Source: JAZLDV01 sp045614925
Lineage (GTDB): Bacteria > Bacillota_I > Bacilli_A > Erysipelotrichales > Coprobacillaceae
Direction of reading: 5' to 3'
NCBI GenBank assembly: GCA_045614925.1
Contig: JAZLDV010000063.1
Coordinates: 1 to 47,577 of the forward strand
Length of the DNA stretch: 47,577 bases
The position numbers and the translations under genes are program-made. Shown piece after piece: positions 25,567 to 32,840 of this stretch. The notes under the pieces were generated by a model, which did not search any database, was not told the origin of the DNA, and worked only from the letters and a program-made list of their open reading frames with translations. Every line of letters starts with the position of its first letter. The stretch's first letter is position 1.

Positions 25567-26205
25567 TTAGAAATTTTGAAAAAATGGATTCTGTTGTATA
25601 AAATAATGATATTCACAATATCCATCCTGATAAACTTCCTGATCACATTTTTCTTCTGATGAGGAAACATAAGAGCATGTATCTTTAAACATTTCTGGAA
25701 GATAAGCAAGTCCACTACTAACAATCATAATTATTAGACCTATCAAACCAAATACAGCCATCTTTTTTGTTAGTTTAGGAAGTTTTTCTCTAAAAATAAA
25801 ATAAGATAATATACCTAATACAGGTACAAATAATGATAATAGATTTAAACCTATATTTTCCTTATCTTCTATAACTAATTGTACAGGAACAGTTTTTCCT
25901 GTTGCACTTCCACAATGAGGACAGATAACAGTTGACTCATAAATTTCATTTTGACATATCTGACAATAGATTTTTTCATCTTCAACAATGATAGTTTCTT
26001 CTTTTTCTACAGGTTCTTCGTGTTTGTCTTCAACTAATTCTTCACTTTGATTATCTGTAAATACTTCTTCTATTTCTTCTTTTACTTCTTCTTGTACTAA
26101 TTCTTCTACTACTGTTAATTCTTCCTCTTCTTTTAAAGGTGCTCCACATTGTGTACAAAACAATGCATCATCTTTATTTATATATTCACATTGATTACAT
26201 TTCAT
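25567..26205 (-). CDS. Double zinc-ribbon membrane protein, unknown
   Basis: 212-residue protein with an N-terminal zinc ribbon (CNQCEY...FCTQCG, four Cys), a long acidic Glu/Val-rich linker and a second zinc ribbon (YCQICQ...ICPHCG). Two hydrophobic segments (about 118-138 and 147-167) and a short Cys-containing tail with CSY, CDQE and CEYH follow. Zinc ribbons before the membrane segments suggest a cytoplasmic N-terminus. The family is commonly annotated only as zinc-ribbon domain protein. The tail has Cys and His residues that could bind a further metal. It is a single gene, divergent from the ABC-F gene, with its own terminator. Confidence 0.75.
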   Translation of the reverse strand: MKCNQCEYINKDDALFCTQCGAPLKEEEELTVVEELVQEEVKEEIEEVFTDNQSEELVEDKHEEPVEKEETIIVEDEKIYCQICQNEIYESTVICPHCGSATGKTVPVQLVIEDKENIGLNLLSLFVPVLGILSYFIFREKLPKLTKKMAVFGLIGLIIMIVSSGLAYLPEMFKDTCSYVSSSEEKCDQEVYQDGYCEYHYFIQQNPFFQNF

Positions 26206-26324
26206 ATTATTACCTCCATATATTTGTAGTATATCATACTATCTCTCACATGTTTTCACTTATTATAACAAATTCCTACAAAATATCATGTTATTTGACT
26301 TTTTATTGTTAGATAGATATTACT

Positions 26325-26353
26325 TTGTTTTCTATTTTCTTTTATGTTACAAT
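26325..26353 (+). promoter_or_regulatory. Promoter of the ABC-F gene
   Basis: TTGTTT (26325-26330), 17-base spacer and TACAAT (26348-26353). The leader to the ATG at 26370 is about 10 bases and holds GAGGTGAT. Confidence 0.7.
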
Positions 26354-26369
26354 AGTTGAGGTGATGAAA

Positions 26370-28241
26370 ATGATATTATCTTGTTCTTCTTTAAAGAAGT
26401 CATTTCAAGGAATTGACTTACTTAAAGATATTACTTTTAAAATTGAAAAAAATGATAAAATAGCAATTATAGGAGTTAACGGTGCTGGAAAGTCTACATT
26501 GCTTCGTATTTTATGTGATGAAGAAAGTTATGATAGTGGGATTATTTCTAAACCAAAAGATGTAACAATTGGTTATCTTGCTCAACATAATATTGTTGAT
26601 CCTATGATGAGTATTTATGATGCTTTATTAGATGTTTTTAAACCATTACTTTTAACTGAAGAGAGATTAAGAGAATTAGAAATTAAAATGGCTGAATCTA
26701 GTGGATATGAATTAGATTCAATTATGAGAGAATATGATCGTCTGACTCATGAATTTAATGAGTTAGGTGGATATGGTTATGAAAGTCAGATTAGAGGGGT
26801 ATTAAAAGGTTTAGGTTTTGATGAAGATCAATGGAATATGCCTGTAGGCATTTTATCAGGTGGTCAAAAAACTAGAATTTCTTTAGGACGCTTGTTGTTA
26901 AAGAAACCTGATCTTCTTTTATTAGATGAACCGACAAACCATTTAGATGTGTCATCTATTGAATGGTTAGAGAATTACCTTAAATCTTATCCTCATGCAA
27001 TTATAATTGTCAGCCATGACCGTTATTTTATTGATCAGATTTCTAATACAATTATGGAAATAGAAAATGGGAAATCCACTTTATATAAATGTTCTTATGA
27101 ACAATATTCTAAAGTGAAAAAACACAATAGAGAAGTTGAACTTAAACATTATATTAATAATCAAAAAGAAATTAAGAGAATGCAGGAAAGTATTGATCTT
27201 TTAAAATCTTTTGGAAGAGAAAAACAGGTTAAAAGAGCTGAAAGTAAAGAAAAGGCTTTAGAAAAAATGGAAAAAGTAGATAGACCTGATGCTTTACCTC
27301 AAGCAATACGTATTCAGTTTTCTCCACTTGTTGAATCAGGATATGATGTATTAAAAGTGAAAGATTTATGTATGGCTTTTGATCAGCCATTATTTAAAGA
27401 TGTTAATTTCGAAGTTAAAAAAGAAGAAAGAGTAGCTTTAATAGGTCCTAATGGTATTGGTAAAACAACTTTATTACGTCTTATTAGTGAAGAACTTATG
27501 CCTATTTCTGGAAAAATCAAATTAGGTACAAAAGTTATGCCTGGTTATTATGATCAGGAACATACATCATTATCTTATCAAAAGACAATATTTCAGGAAA
27601 TTAGAGATACTTATCCTAATATGACAAATACTGAAATTAGAAATGCTTGTGCTTCATTTCAGTTTAAAGGAGAAGATGTTTTTAAACCTATAGATGTATT
27701 ATCTGGTGGAGAAAGAGGAAGAGTTCTTTTAATGAAATTATTATTGTCGAGATGTAATTTCTTAATTCTAGATGAACCGACAAACCATCTTGATATTGAA
27801 TCTAAAGAAGTTTTAGAAGATGCTTTATTATCTTTTGAAGGAACAATTCTATTTATTAGCCATGATCGTTATTTTATTAATAAGTTAGCAACGAAAGTTG
27901 TTGAAATGAAAAAAGAAGGATCTGTGACTTATACAGGAAACTATTCTAAATATCTAGAAGTTAAAGACACTATTAAAGTAAAAAACACATCTTTAAATAC
28001 TGAATATTTAGAAAGAAAAAAATCTTTATCTGAAATTAAAAAGATTAAAAATCAGATTCAAAGAGTAGAAAAAGAAATTTCTTCTGTAGAAAATCAGATT
28101 GAAGAATGTAAGAATCAGTTATTAAGTGAAGAAGTAATTAATAGTTATAAGAAATATAATGAGATTACTGATACTATTGATTCTTTAAATTTAAAGTTAG
28201 AAGAATTACTTGAACAATGGGAATTATTACAAGATGAATAA
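26370..28241 (+). CDS. ABC-F family ATPase (YdiF/Uup-like)
   Basis: Cytoplasmic twin-ATPase protein of the ABC-F group, which act on ribosomes; members are translation factors or protect against ribosome-targeting antibiotics. The 623-residue product has no membrane segments. Domain 1: Walker A GVNGAGKST, signature LSGGQKTR, LLDEPTNHLD. A linker of about 80 residues (the P-site tRNA interaction motif region) follows. Domain 2: GPNGIGKTT, LSGGERGR, LDEPTNHLD. A C-terminal coiled coil (about 540-623) is rich in Lys/Glu heptads. The overall form matches YdiF/Uup, not a dedicated resistance protein. The ATG at 26370 is preferred because AGGTGAT lies just upstream; the frame extends earlier without a site. 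Confidence 0.93.
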   Translation: MILSCSSLKKSFQGIDLLKDITFKIEKNDKIAIIGVNGAGKSTLLRILCDEESYDSGIISKPKDVTIGYLAQHNIVDPMMSIYDALLDVFKPLLLTEERLRELEIKMAESSGYELDSIMREYDRLTHEFNELGGYGYESQIRGVLKGLGFDEDQWNMPVGILSGGQKTRISLGRLLLKKPDLLLLDEPTNHLDVSSIEWLENYLKSYPHAIIIVSHDRYFIDQISNTIMEIENGKSTLYKCSYEQYSKVKKHNREVELKHYINNQKEIKRMQESIDLLKSFGREKQVKRAESKEKALEKMEKVDRPDALPQAIRIQFSPLVESGYDVLKVKDLCMAFDQPLFKDVNFEVKKEERVALIGPNGIGKTTLLRLISEELMPISGKIKLGTKVMPGYYDQEHTSLSYQKTIFQEIRDTYPNMTNTEIRNACASFQFKGEDVFKPIDVLSGGERGRVLLMKLLLSRCNFLILDEPTNHLDIESKEVLEDALLSFEGTILFISHDRYFINKLATKVVEMKKEGSVTYTGNYSKYLEVKDTIKVKNTSLNTEYLERKKSLSEIKKIKNQIQRVEKEISSVENQIEECKNQLLSEEVINSYKKYNEITDTIDSLNLKLEELLEQWELLQDE

Positions 28242-28635
28242 GATAAAATATTTTATTCCATCATTTATAATGATGTTTATTATATTTTGTTTTTCTCATG
28301 CAAATGGCTCATTATCTTCTTCATCGAGTAATTGGCTATTAGAAATTATTTCTTCTTTATTACATATTGAAATTGATTCATTTGTGATTAGAAAAATAGC
28401 ACATATAAGTGAATATGCTTTGCTTTGTTTATGTTTGTTTTATGGATATTATAAAATAAACAAGAATGCTTATTTATATAGTTTTGTAATATCTATATTG
28501 TATGCATTTACTGATGAATTTCATCAGTTATTTATAAGTGGGCGACATGGATCATTGATAGATGTGTGTATTGATGGAATTGGTGTTATTTTGATGTTAT
28601 GCATGATTTATATACTAAAAAAGCGAGATAGATAA
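28234..28635 (+). CDS. VanZ-like membrane protein
   Basis: 133-residue membrane protein with four predicted helices and the VanZ family signature residues: RKIAHISEYALL (about 53-64), DEFHQLFISGRHGSLIDVCIDGIG (about 95-118). VanZ proteins are implicated in teicoplanin resistance, but most family members are of unknown role. The ATG lies 8 bases before the end of the ABC-F gene, so translation is probably coupled. A longer frame beginning at a TTG (28210) has no advantage. It ends at a strong terminator. Confidence 0.88.
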   Translation: MNKIKYFIPSFIMMFIIFCFSHANGSLSSSSSNWLLEIISSLLHIEIDSFVIRKIAHISEYALLCLCLFYGYYKINKNAYLYSFVISILYAFTDEFHQLFISGRHGSLIDVCIDGIGVILMLCMIYILKKRDR

Positions 28636-28646
28636 TCTCGCTTTTT
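28618..28646. terminator. Bidirectional terminator
   Basis: Stem AAAAAGCGAGAT / ATCTCGCTTTTT with loop AGATA, between the convergent VanZ-like and HD-hydrolase genes and touching both stop codons. Confidence 0.85.
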
Positions 28647-29073
28647 ATTCTTCTAACAATTTTATTGCATCTAGATATTTTTTTTGACGTTCTAAGTCTT
28701 TTTGAGTAATCGTATCTAGCCTGTTTAAATCACTATTATGTTTTAAATCTGCCAATTTGACTTTGATAGCAATAGGATTATTTTTTATGTTTTTTACATA
28801 ATCCTGATAAGTTACACCTGGTTCATGTGTCAAATATGTCAATGCTTCAATAACTTCTTGAGGATATCCCATATTTTTTAAATCATCAAATGTATAATCT
28901 GTATCTTCTACCACATCATGAAGTAAAGCAGTCACAATCTCATATTCTTCCTTTAAACTATGAGCTAAATGTAAAGGATGATAAATATAAGGTAATCCTG
29001 TTTTATCAACCTGATTGACATGTGCATCAAAAGCTAATCTTAATGCCTGTTTAATTAATGGTGTATATTGCAT
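28645..29073 (-). CDS. MESH1-like HD hydrolase (RelA/SpoT hydrolase-type domain)
   Basis: 142-residue single-domain HD protein resembling the (p)ppGpp hydrolase half of RelA/SpoT and small alarmone hydrolases/MESH1. Seen: ALRLAFDAHVNQVDKTGLPYI with His ligand, YHPLHLA, the HD motif in ALLHDVVEDTD and VKLADLKHNSDL for the distal Asp/Asn. There is no synthetase domain. The ATG at 29073 shares its A with the stop of the upstream membrane protein, after AGGAG. The frame continues upstream to 29175, but that stretch is the other gene read in a shifted frame. Alarmone hydrolysis is inferred; other nucleotide substrates (such as NADPH for MESH1) are possible. Confidence 0.85.
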   Translation of the reverse strand: MQYTPLIKQALRLAFDAHVNQVDKTGLPYIYHPLHLAHSLKEEYEIVTALLHDVVEDTDYTFDDLKNMGYPQEVIEALTYLTHEPGVTYQDYVKNIKNNPIAIKVKLADLKHNSDLNRLDTITQKDLERQKKYLDAIKLLEE

Positions 29074-29702
29074 TATTTCTTTTCTCCTAAAACTGGTTCT
29101 AATATTTTCATATAAACACCAATAATTGGACCAAATATAATAGCTCCAATAATCGTTCCTAAACCAATAGACCATTCTAATTTAAAACATAATGTTAATA
29201 TCACTACAATACCAAGAGATATGAAATCTGCATATTGTCTTAGTTTTGCAAAGTCTTTATTAATTAATCTTGTAAGAGCTAAACAAAATCCTTCTAATGC
29301 TAAAGTGACTTCATTAACTGCCATAACAATTGCTACACCAAAAGCAATGACTAATGTTGCAAGGACGTACATAATGATCCCTCCTACAAATGAATTAAAT
29401 TCAAATGTAAGAAGATTATAATAAACAAAATTAATAACTGTTCCTAGTAAAACACTTAAAGGAACCTGTAAAATCTGTACTGGTTTAAAATCTTTTTTTA
29501 AAATAACAAGTTGTCCTAACACACAGCAGCTGTTAATAATCATCGCCATTGTCCCTATCTTCATATGAACAATATCAGATATTGATTTTGCAACAGCATC
29601 ATAAGCACCCATACCAATATTTGCTTTAATTGTAAATGCAGCACCTATTCCTACAATAATAAATCCAACAATAATTAATAAATAATTCTTTAATTTTTTC
29701 AT
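29073..29702 (-). CDS. YczE/YyaS-type membrane protein
   Basis: 209-residue integral membrane protein with five to six helices. The N-terminal GIGAAFTIKANIGMGAYDAVAKSIS and the IGTMAMIINS segment match the YczE/YyaS/YitT-like family (DUF6198 group). The family is associated in Bacillus with peptide antibiotic production and is otherwise uncharacterised. There are no charged transport motifs. GGAGG precedes the start. The gene is translationally coupled to the downstream HD hydrolase (one-base stop/start overlap) and follows a GNAT gene with a 22-base gap, making a three-gene operon. Confidence 0.82.
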   Translation of the reverse strand: MKKLKNYLLIIVGFIIVGIGAAFTIKANIGMGAYDAVAKSISDIVHMKIGTMAMIINSCCVLGQLVILKKDFKPVQILQVPLSVLLGTVINFVYYNLLTFEFNSFVGGIIMYVLATLVIAFGVAIVMAVNEVTLALEGFCLALTRLINKDFAKLRQYADFISLGIVVILTLCFKLEWSIGLGTIIGAIIFGPIIGVYMKILEPVLGEKK

Positions 29703-29724
29703 ATTTCCTCCTTAAAAAAGAAAC

Positions 29725-30189
29725 TTATTTAAGTTTCTTTTCCATCAGATATCTTTTCAATCTGACTCCTCTACGTTCATAAGTTTCTTCTTTTAAAACA
29801 ACATATCCTTTTCTTTCAAAAAAGTCTTTTGCAGTAATAGAAGCCGATGTATTCATATAAACAACACCCTCTTTACATGCATAATCTTCTAATTCATTTA
29901 ATATAGCTGAAGCAATACCTTGTCCTAAATATTGATAATTTACATATAAACGATCTATATATCCAGTTCCTCCAATATTTCCAAAACCAACAATATGATT
30001 ATTTGCTTCTGCTACAACTGTATAATTTTTTTCTAATGAATTTTCCCATCTTAAAACATCAGGGTCTTTTGGTGCCCATGCATCTAACTGTTCCTCTATA
30101 TAATCATTACAGCAGACTTTATGAACATTTTCGTAAAATATTTGTAAGATTTCATCTAAATCTTTTCTTTCATATTCTCTCACTTTCAT
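29725..30189 (-). CDS. GNAT acetyltransferase
   Basis: 154-residue GNAT protein. Visible features are the N-terminal REYERKDLDEILQIFYENV, IVGFGNIGGTGYIDRLYVN, the acetyl-CoA loop YQYLGQGIASAIL and the C-terminal FFERKGYVVLKEE. It is of the PA4026/YafP-like type with the QLDAWAPKDPD segment typical of that subgroup. It is first of the GNAT, YczE-like, HD-hydrolase operon, with a TATAAT and TTTACG promoter upstream. The substrate is unknown. Confidence 0.87.
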   Translation of the reverse strand: MKVREYERKDLDEILQIFYENVHKVCCNDYIEEQLDAWAPKDPDVLRWENSLEKNYTVVAEANNHIVGFGNIGGTGYIDRLYVNYQYLGQGIASAILNELEDYACKEGVVYMNTSASITAKDFFERKGYVVLKEETYERRGVRLKRYLMEKKLK

Positions 30190-30294
30190 AAATATTCCCC
30201 CTTTACTGTATTATAACAAATTCATTCGATACGTAAAGATTTATGAAAGAGAATTTGTTTTTTTGATAGATTTTGTTATGATAAAAAGGGAGGG
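30190..30294. promoter_or_regulatory. Divergent promoter region
   Basis: On the minus strand TTTACG and TATAAT with 16-base spacing serve the GNAT operon. On the plus strand TTGTTT (30255-30260) and TATGAT (30277-30282), 16 bases apart, serve the EamA transporter. I see no riboswitch here. Confidence 0.55.
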
Positions 30295-30300
30295 ATGAAA

Positions 30301-31182
30301 ATGTATGGATTGTTAGCAGGACTATTATGGGCTTTTGATACTGTTATTTTATCTTATGGTATGGATAAAATAGGTTTAAATATGTTTATTATTCCTCTTA
30401 TTGTAACTGGTATTCATGATCTTATTTCTTTTCTTTTTCTTATCTTTTCATTATGTTTAAAAAGACAGATAAAAGAATTATTTTCATGTCTATATTCAAA
30501 AAATGGTTTATTTATTATATTGGGTGGGTTACTCGGTGGTCCTGTAGGAATGAGCTGTTATGTACTAGCAGTAAATTATTTATCTCCTTCTTTAAGTGCT
30601 GCAATTTCTTCATTTTATCCAGCACTGGGTGCGTTATTTTCATATTTGCTGTTAAAAGAAAAGATGTCTGGTGTTCAGATATTTGGTCTTATATTAAGTA
30701 TATTAGGTGTTGTTATAATGGGATATGGCCCTTTGGATATTAAGTTTCAGTTTGGTTTTATTTTTGCATTAATTTGTACAATTGGATGGTCTTTAGAGGC
30801 TGTTATTGTTGGATATGGTTTAAAAGAGAGTCAGATTAATGATAATTATGCACTGACTATCAGACAAGGGACATCTTCTTTGTTTTATCTGTTTATTATT
30901 TTTCCAATTTTACGTATGACTACATCTGATACAATCTACAACATTCCATTTATCTATATAGTTATTGCTGCATTATTTGGAACTTTATCTTATTTATTTT
31001 ATTATCGTTCCATTAAAGAAATTGGAGCAAATTTATCAATGGCATTAAATATTACTTATAGTGCTTTTGCGATTATAATCACTTCTATAATGACATTAAG
31101 TTTACCTGATATAAAAAGTGTTATTTGTGCTTTATTAATTATAAGTGGATCTATATTGGCATATATAAAAAGGACGTTATAA
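30301..31182 (+). CDS. EamA/DMT-family transporter
   Basis: 293-residue membrane protein with ten predicted helices made of two EamA repeats. PALGALFSYLLLKEKMSGVQIFGLILSI-like segment (end of repeat 1) is characteristic: an acidic-basic pair after helix 4 followed by the helix-5 motif LSILGVVIMG. The second repeat ends with a similar GSILAYIKR. The family exports or imports metabolites such as amino acids and nucleotide sugars; no substrate can be read. The ATG at 30301 lies 8 bases after GGAGG; an ATG at 30295 is too close. It is a single gene with its own promoter and terminator. Confidence 0.85.
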   Translation: MYGLLAGLLWAFDTVILSYGMDKIGLNMFIIPLIVTGIHDLISFLFLIFSLCLKRQIKELFSCLYSKNGLFIILGGLLGGPVGMSCYVLAVNYLSPSLSAAISSFYPALGALFSYLLLKEKMSGVQIFGLILSILGVVIMGYGPLDIKFQFGFIFALICTIGWSLEAVIVGYGLKESQINDNYALTIRQGTSSLFYLFIIFPILRMTTSDTIYNIPFIYIVIAALFGTLSYLFYYRSIKEIGANLSMALNITYSAFAIIITSIMTLSLPDIKSVICALLIISGSILAYIKRTL

Positions 31183-31192
31183 ACGTCCTTTT
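31168..31192. terminator. Bidirectional terminator
   Basis: Stem AAAAGGACGTT / AACGTCCTTTT with a 3-base loop, between the convergent EamA and SipW-type genes. Confidence 0.8.
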
Positions 31193-31200
31193 CATTTAAA

Positions 31201-32724
31201 TTACCAAGTTACTGTGACACCGTCTACTTTAATAGTACAATCTTTTAAATTAGTTGAACTTAACTCACTACTATAATCCCAACGCGTATCTACTAATAAT
31301 GTTTTAAAATTTGATGCAGTTAATGCCACATTATTAACTGTACAATTTGTAAATTCTATAACTGATCCTGCTGCTTCATCATATGCCATAAAACAATATC
31401 CATCTTCAAATTTTACATGATCAAATTTTGTATCAGAAGTTACTTCAAAGAAATCATACATAGATTTTCCAGCCCCTAATGTAGAATTATGAATTTCTAC
31501 TAAAGATGCTCCTATATATGAAAATGCACCATATAATGTAGAATCATTAACGATAACTTTTACATTATTTGCAGTTCCAATAACAGCATACATTACACCA
31601 TCAACTGTTACATTGTTGATATATAAATCTTTTGTTAATGGATTAGCTGTTGTCATACCAGCACCAATACCTTGAACTGATTTACCGTTACCTTCAACTT
31701 TTACATTTTCAATAGTTCCCCCAGTAGTTCCTAATACTGTTTTATTAGAATTACCTGAAGTAAAACTAATTTTATTTCCAGCACCATTAAATGTTGCACC
31801 ATTTTTAACCATTAATTCCCCTGATTTTTCATTAACATCTGTCATTAATAATACAGAATCTTGTGTATTTAATGCATCTTTTAATTCATCCTGATCATTT
31901 ACTACTGCTAAAGTTCCTACTGCTTCTAAATAAGCTTTTACTGTAGCTTTGTCAGAAACACCAAATGCTGTATCTAAAGCAGTTTTTGCATCTTCAAATC
32001 CTTTTGCTTGCACTGCTTGTGATAAAACAATAATGTCATATACACCATTATTATTTCCATCTAATGCTACACAATCTTCATTTGTTGCTTCATTTTTTAA
32101 ATAAATTTGATTTAAACTTGAATATGTATATTCACCTGCTGGTAACACACCACCTACATGTCGAGATGAAGACCCTTTATAAACAGCTTCTAAAACTGAA
32201 TAATTATTACCATTGATTTCTACAATTCCTACTTCTTCATATGTCCAGAAATCACCAGTACTAATTTTAACAATTTCTTTTACATTAGAACCATATTCAA
32301 ATGCAATATATTGACGTACATAAGCATCTGATATACCAGTATTTTCAACTAATACAAATTTATCTTGCACATTATTTAATCCAGCAAGTACCTTTTGTGC
32401 TCCCGATGCTCCTTCAATTTGGTCAAAAGGTACTATTGTTCCCCAACCTGCAATTGCACCAGTTGCTGGATATAGTGGTTTAGCTTGAGTAAATTCTTGT
32501 AATTTGTAACCTTCACCATAATTTGGTGATGTAAACATTTCATATGTTCCATCTTCATTTTCAATACGTTCATATTCATGTTGTTTGATATGAACATTGC
32601 CTAAAGTCATAACATTGACATCATTATCTTCACTTGTTAAGTAAGCAACAGTTCCAGCAACTGCTGCACATACTGCTAATGTTAAACTTAAAGCATATAA
32701 AATAATAGTTTTAAATTTTTTCAT
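31201..32724 (-). CDS. SipW-type secreted protein with beta-helix C-terminus
   Basis: 507-residue surface or matrix protein. Residues 1-45 form the characteristic SipW-dependent (TasA/camelysin-type) leader: a hydrophobic helix ending AVAGTVAYLT, then NVMTLGNVHIK. The middle (about 50-240) is the variable domain typical of these proteins, with FVLVENTGISDAYVRQYIAFEY. From about 300 onward, repeated short strands (GTIENVKVEG, LYINNVTVDG, IEFTNCTVNN) suggest a pectate-lyase-like beta-helix. There is no LPXTG or cell-wall repeat. The dedicated signal peptidase SipW is not encoded in this window. A strong separate promoter precedes it and AGGAGG lies 7 bases before the ATG. The function is unknown; adhesion or matrix is a guess. 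Confidence 0.82.
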   Translation of the reverse strand: MKKFKTIILYALSLTLAVCAAVAGTVAYLTSEDNDVNVMTLGNVHIKQHEYERIENEDGTYEMFTSPNYGEGYKLQEFTQAKPLYPATGAIAGWGTIVPFDQIEGASGAQKVLAGLNNVQDKFVLVENTGISDAYVRQYIAFEYGSNVKEIVKISTGDFWTYEEVGIVEINGNNYSVLEAVYKGSSSRHVGGVLPAGEYTYSSLNQIYLKNEATNEDCVALDGNNNGVYDIIVLSQAVQAKGFEDAKTALDTAFGVSDKATVKAYLEAVGTLAVVNDQDELKDALNTQDSVLLMTDVNEKSGELMVKNGATFNGAGNKISFTSGNSNKTVLGTTGGTIENVKVEGNGKSVQGIGAGMTTANPLTKDLYINNVTVDGVMYAVIGTANNVKVIVNDSTLYGAFSYIGASLVEIHNSTLGAGKSMYDFFEVTSDTKFDHVKFEDGYCFMAYDEAAGSVIEFTNCTVNNVALTASNFKTLLVDTRWDYSSELSSTNLKDCTIKVDGVTVTW

Positions 32725-32764
32725 AGTATTTCCTCCTCGTTTTAAATTATTATTAGTACCTTAT

Positions 32765-32794
32765 ATTATATCAACCAGCTAGAATATATGTCAA
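32765..32794 (-). promoter_or_regulatory. Promoter of the SipW-type gene
   Basis: Minus-strand consensus TTGACA (32794-32789), 18-base spacer and TATAAT (32770-32765), one of the best promoters in the window. Confidence 0.85.
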
Positions 32795-32816
32795 GACAGT
32801 TGAAGAATTCAATAAA

Positions 32817-32840
32817 AAAAGGTGTTATATAACACCTTTT
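32817..32840 (-). terminator. glnN terminator
   Basis: Perfect 24-bp palindrome with arms AAAAGGTGTTAT at the glnN stop codon, preceded on the plus strand by an A-run (U-tract in the minus transcript). Confidence 0.85.

Noticed and set aside
25521..25724. Minus-strand frame of 67 codons
   Set aside because: Shifted frame at the end of the zinc-ribbon gene that runs through its terminator.
26227..26241. Palindrome TAGTAT-N3-ATACTA upstream of the zinc-ribbon gene
   Set aside because: Could be an operator, but it is AT-rich, single and without a candidate regulator nearby.
29074..29175. N-terminal extension of the MESH1-like protein
   Set aside because: The sequence is aromatic-rich nonsense read from the upstream membrane gene; the ATG at 29073 has AGGAG.
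30453..30743. Plus-strand frame of 96 codons
   Set aside because: Out-of-frame shadow of the EamA transporter gene.
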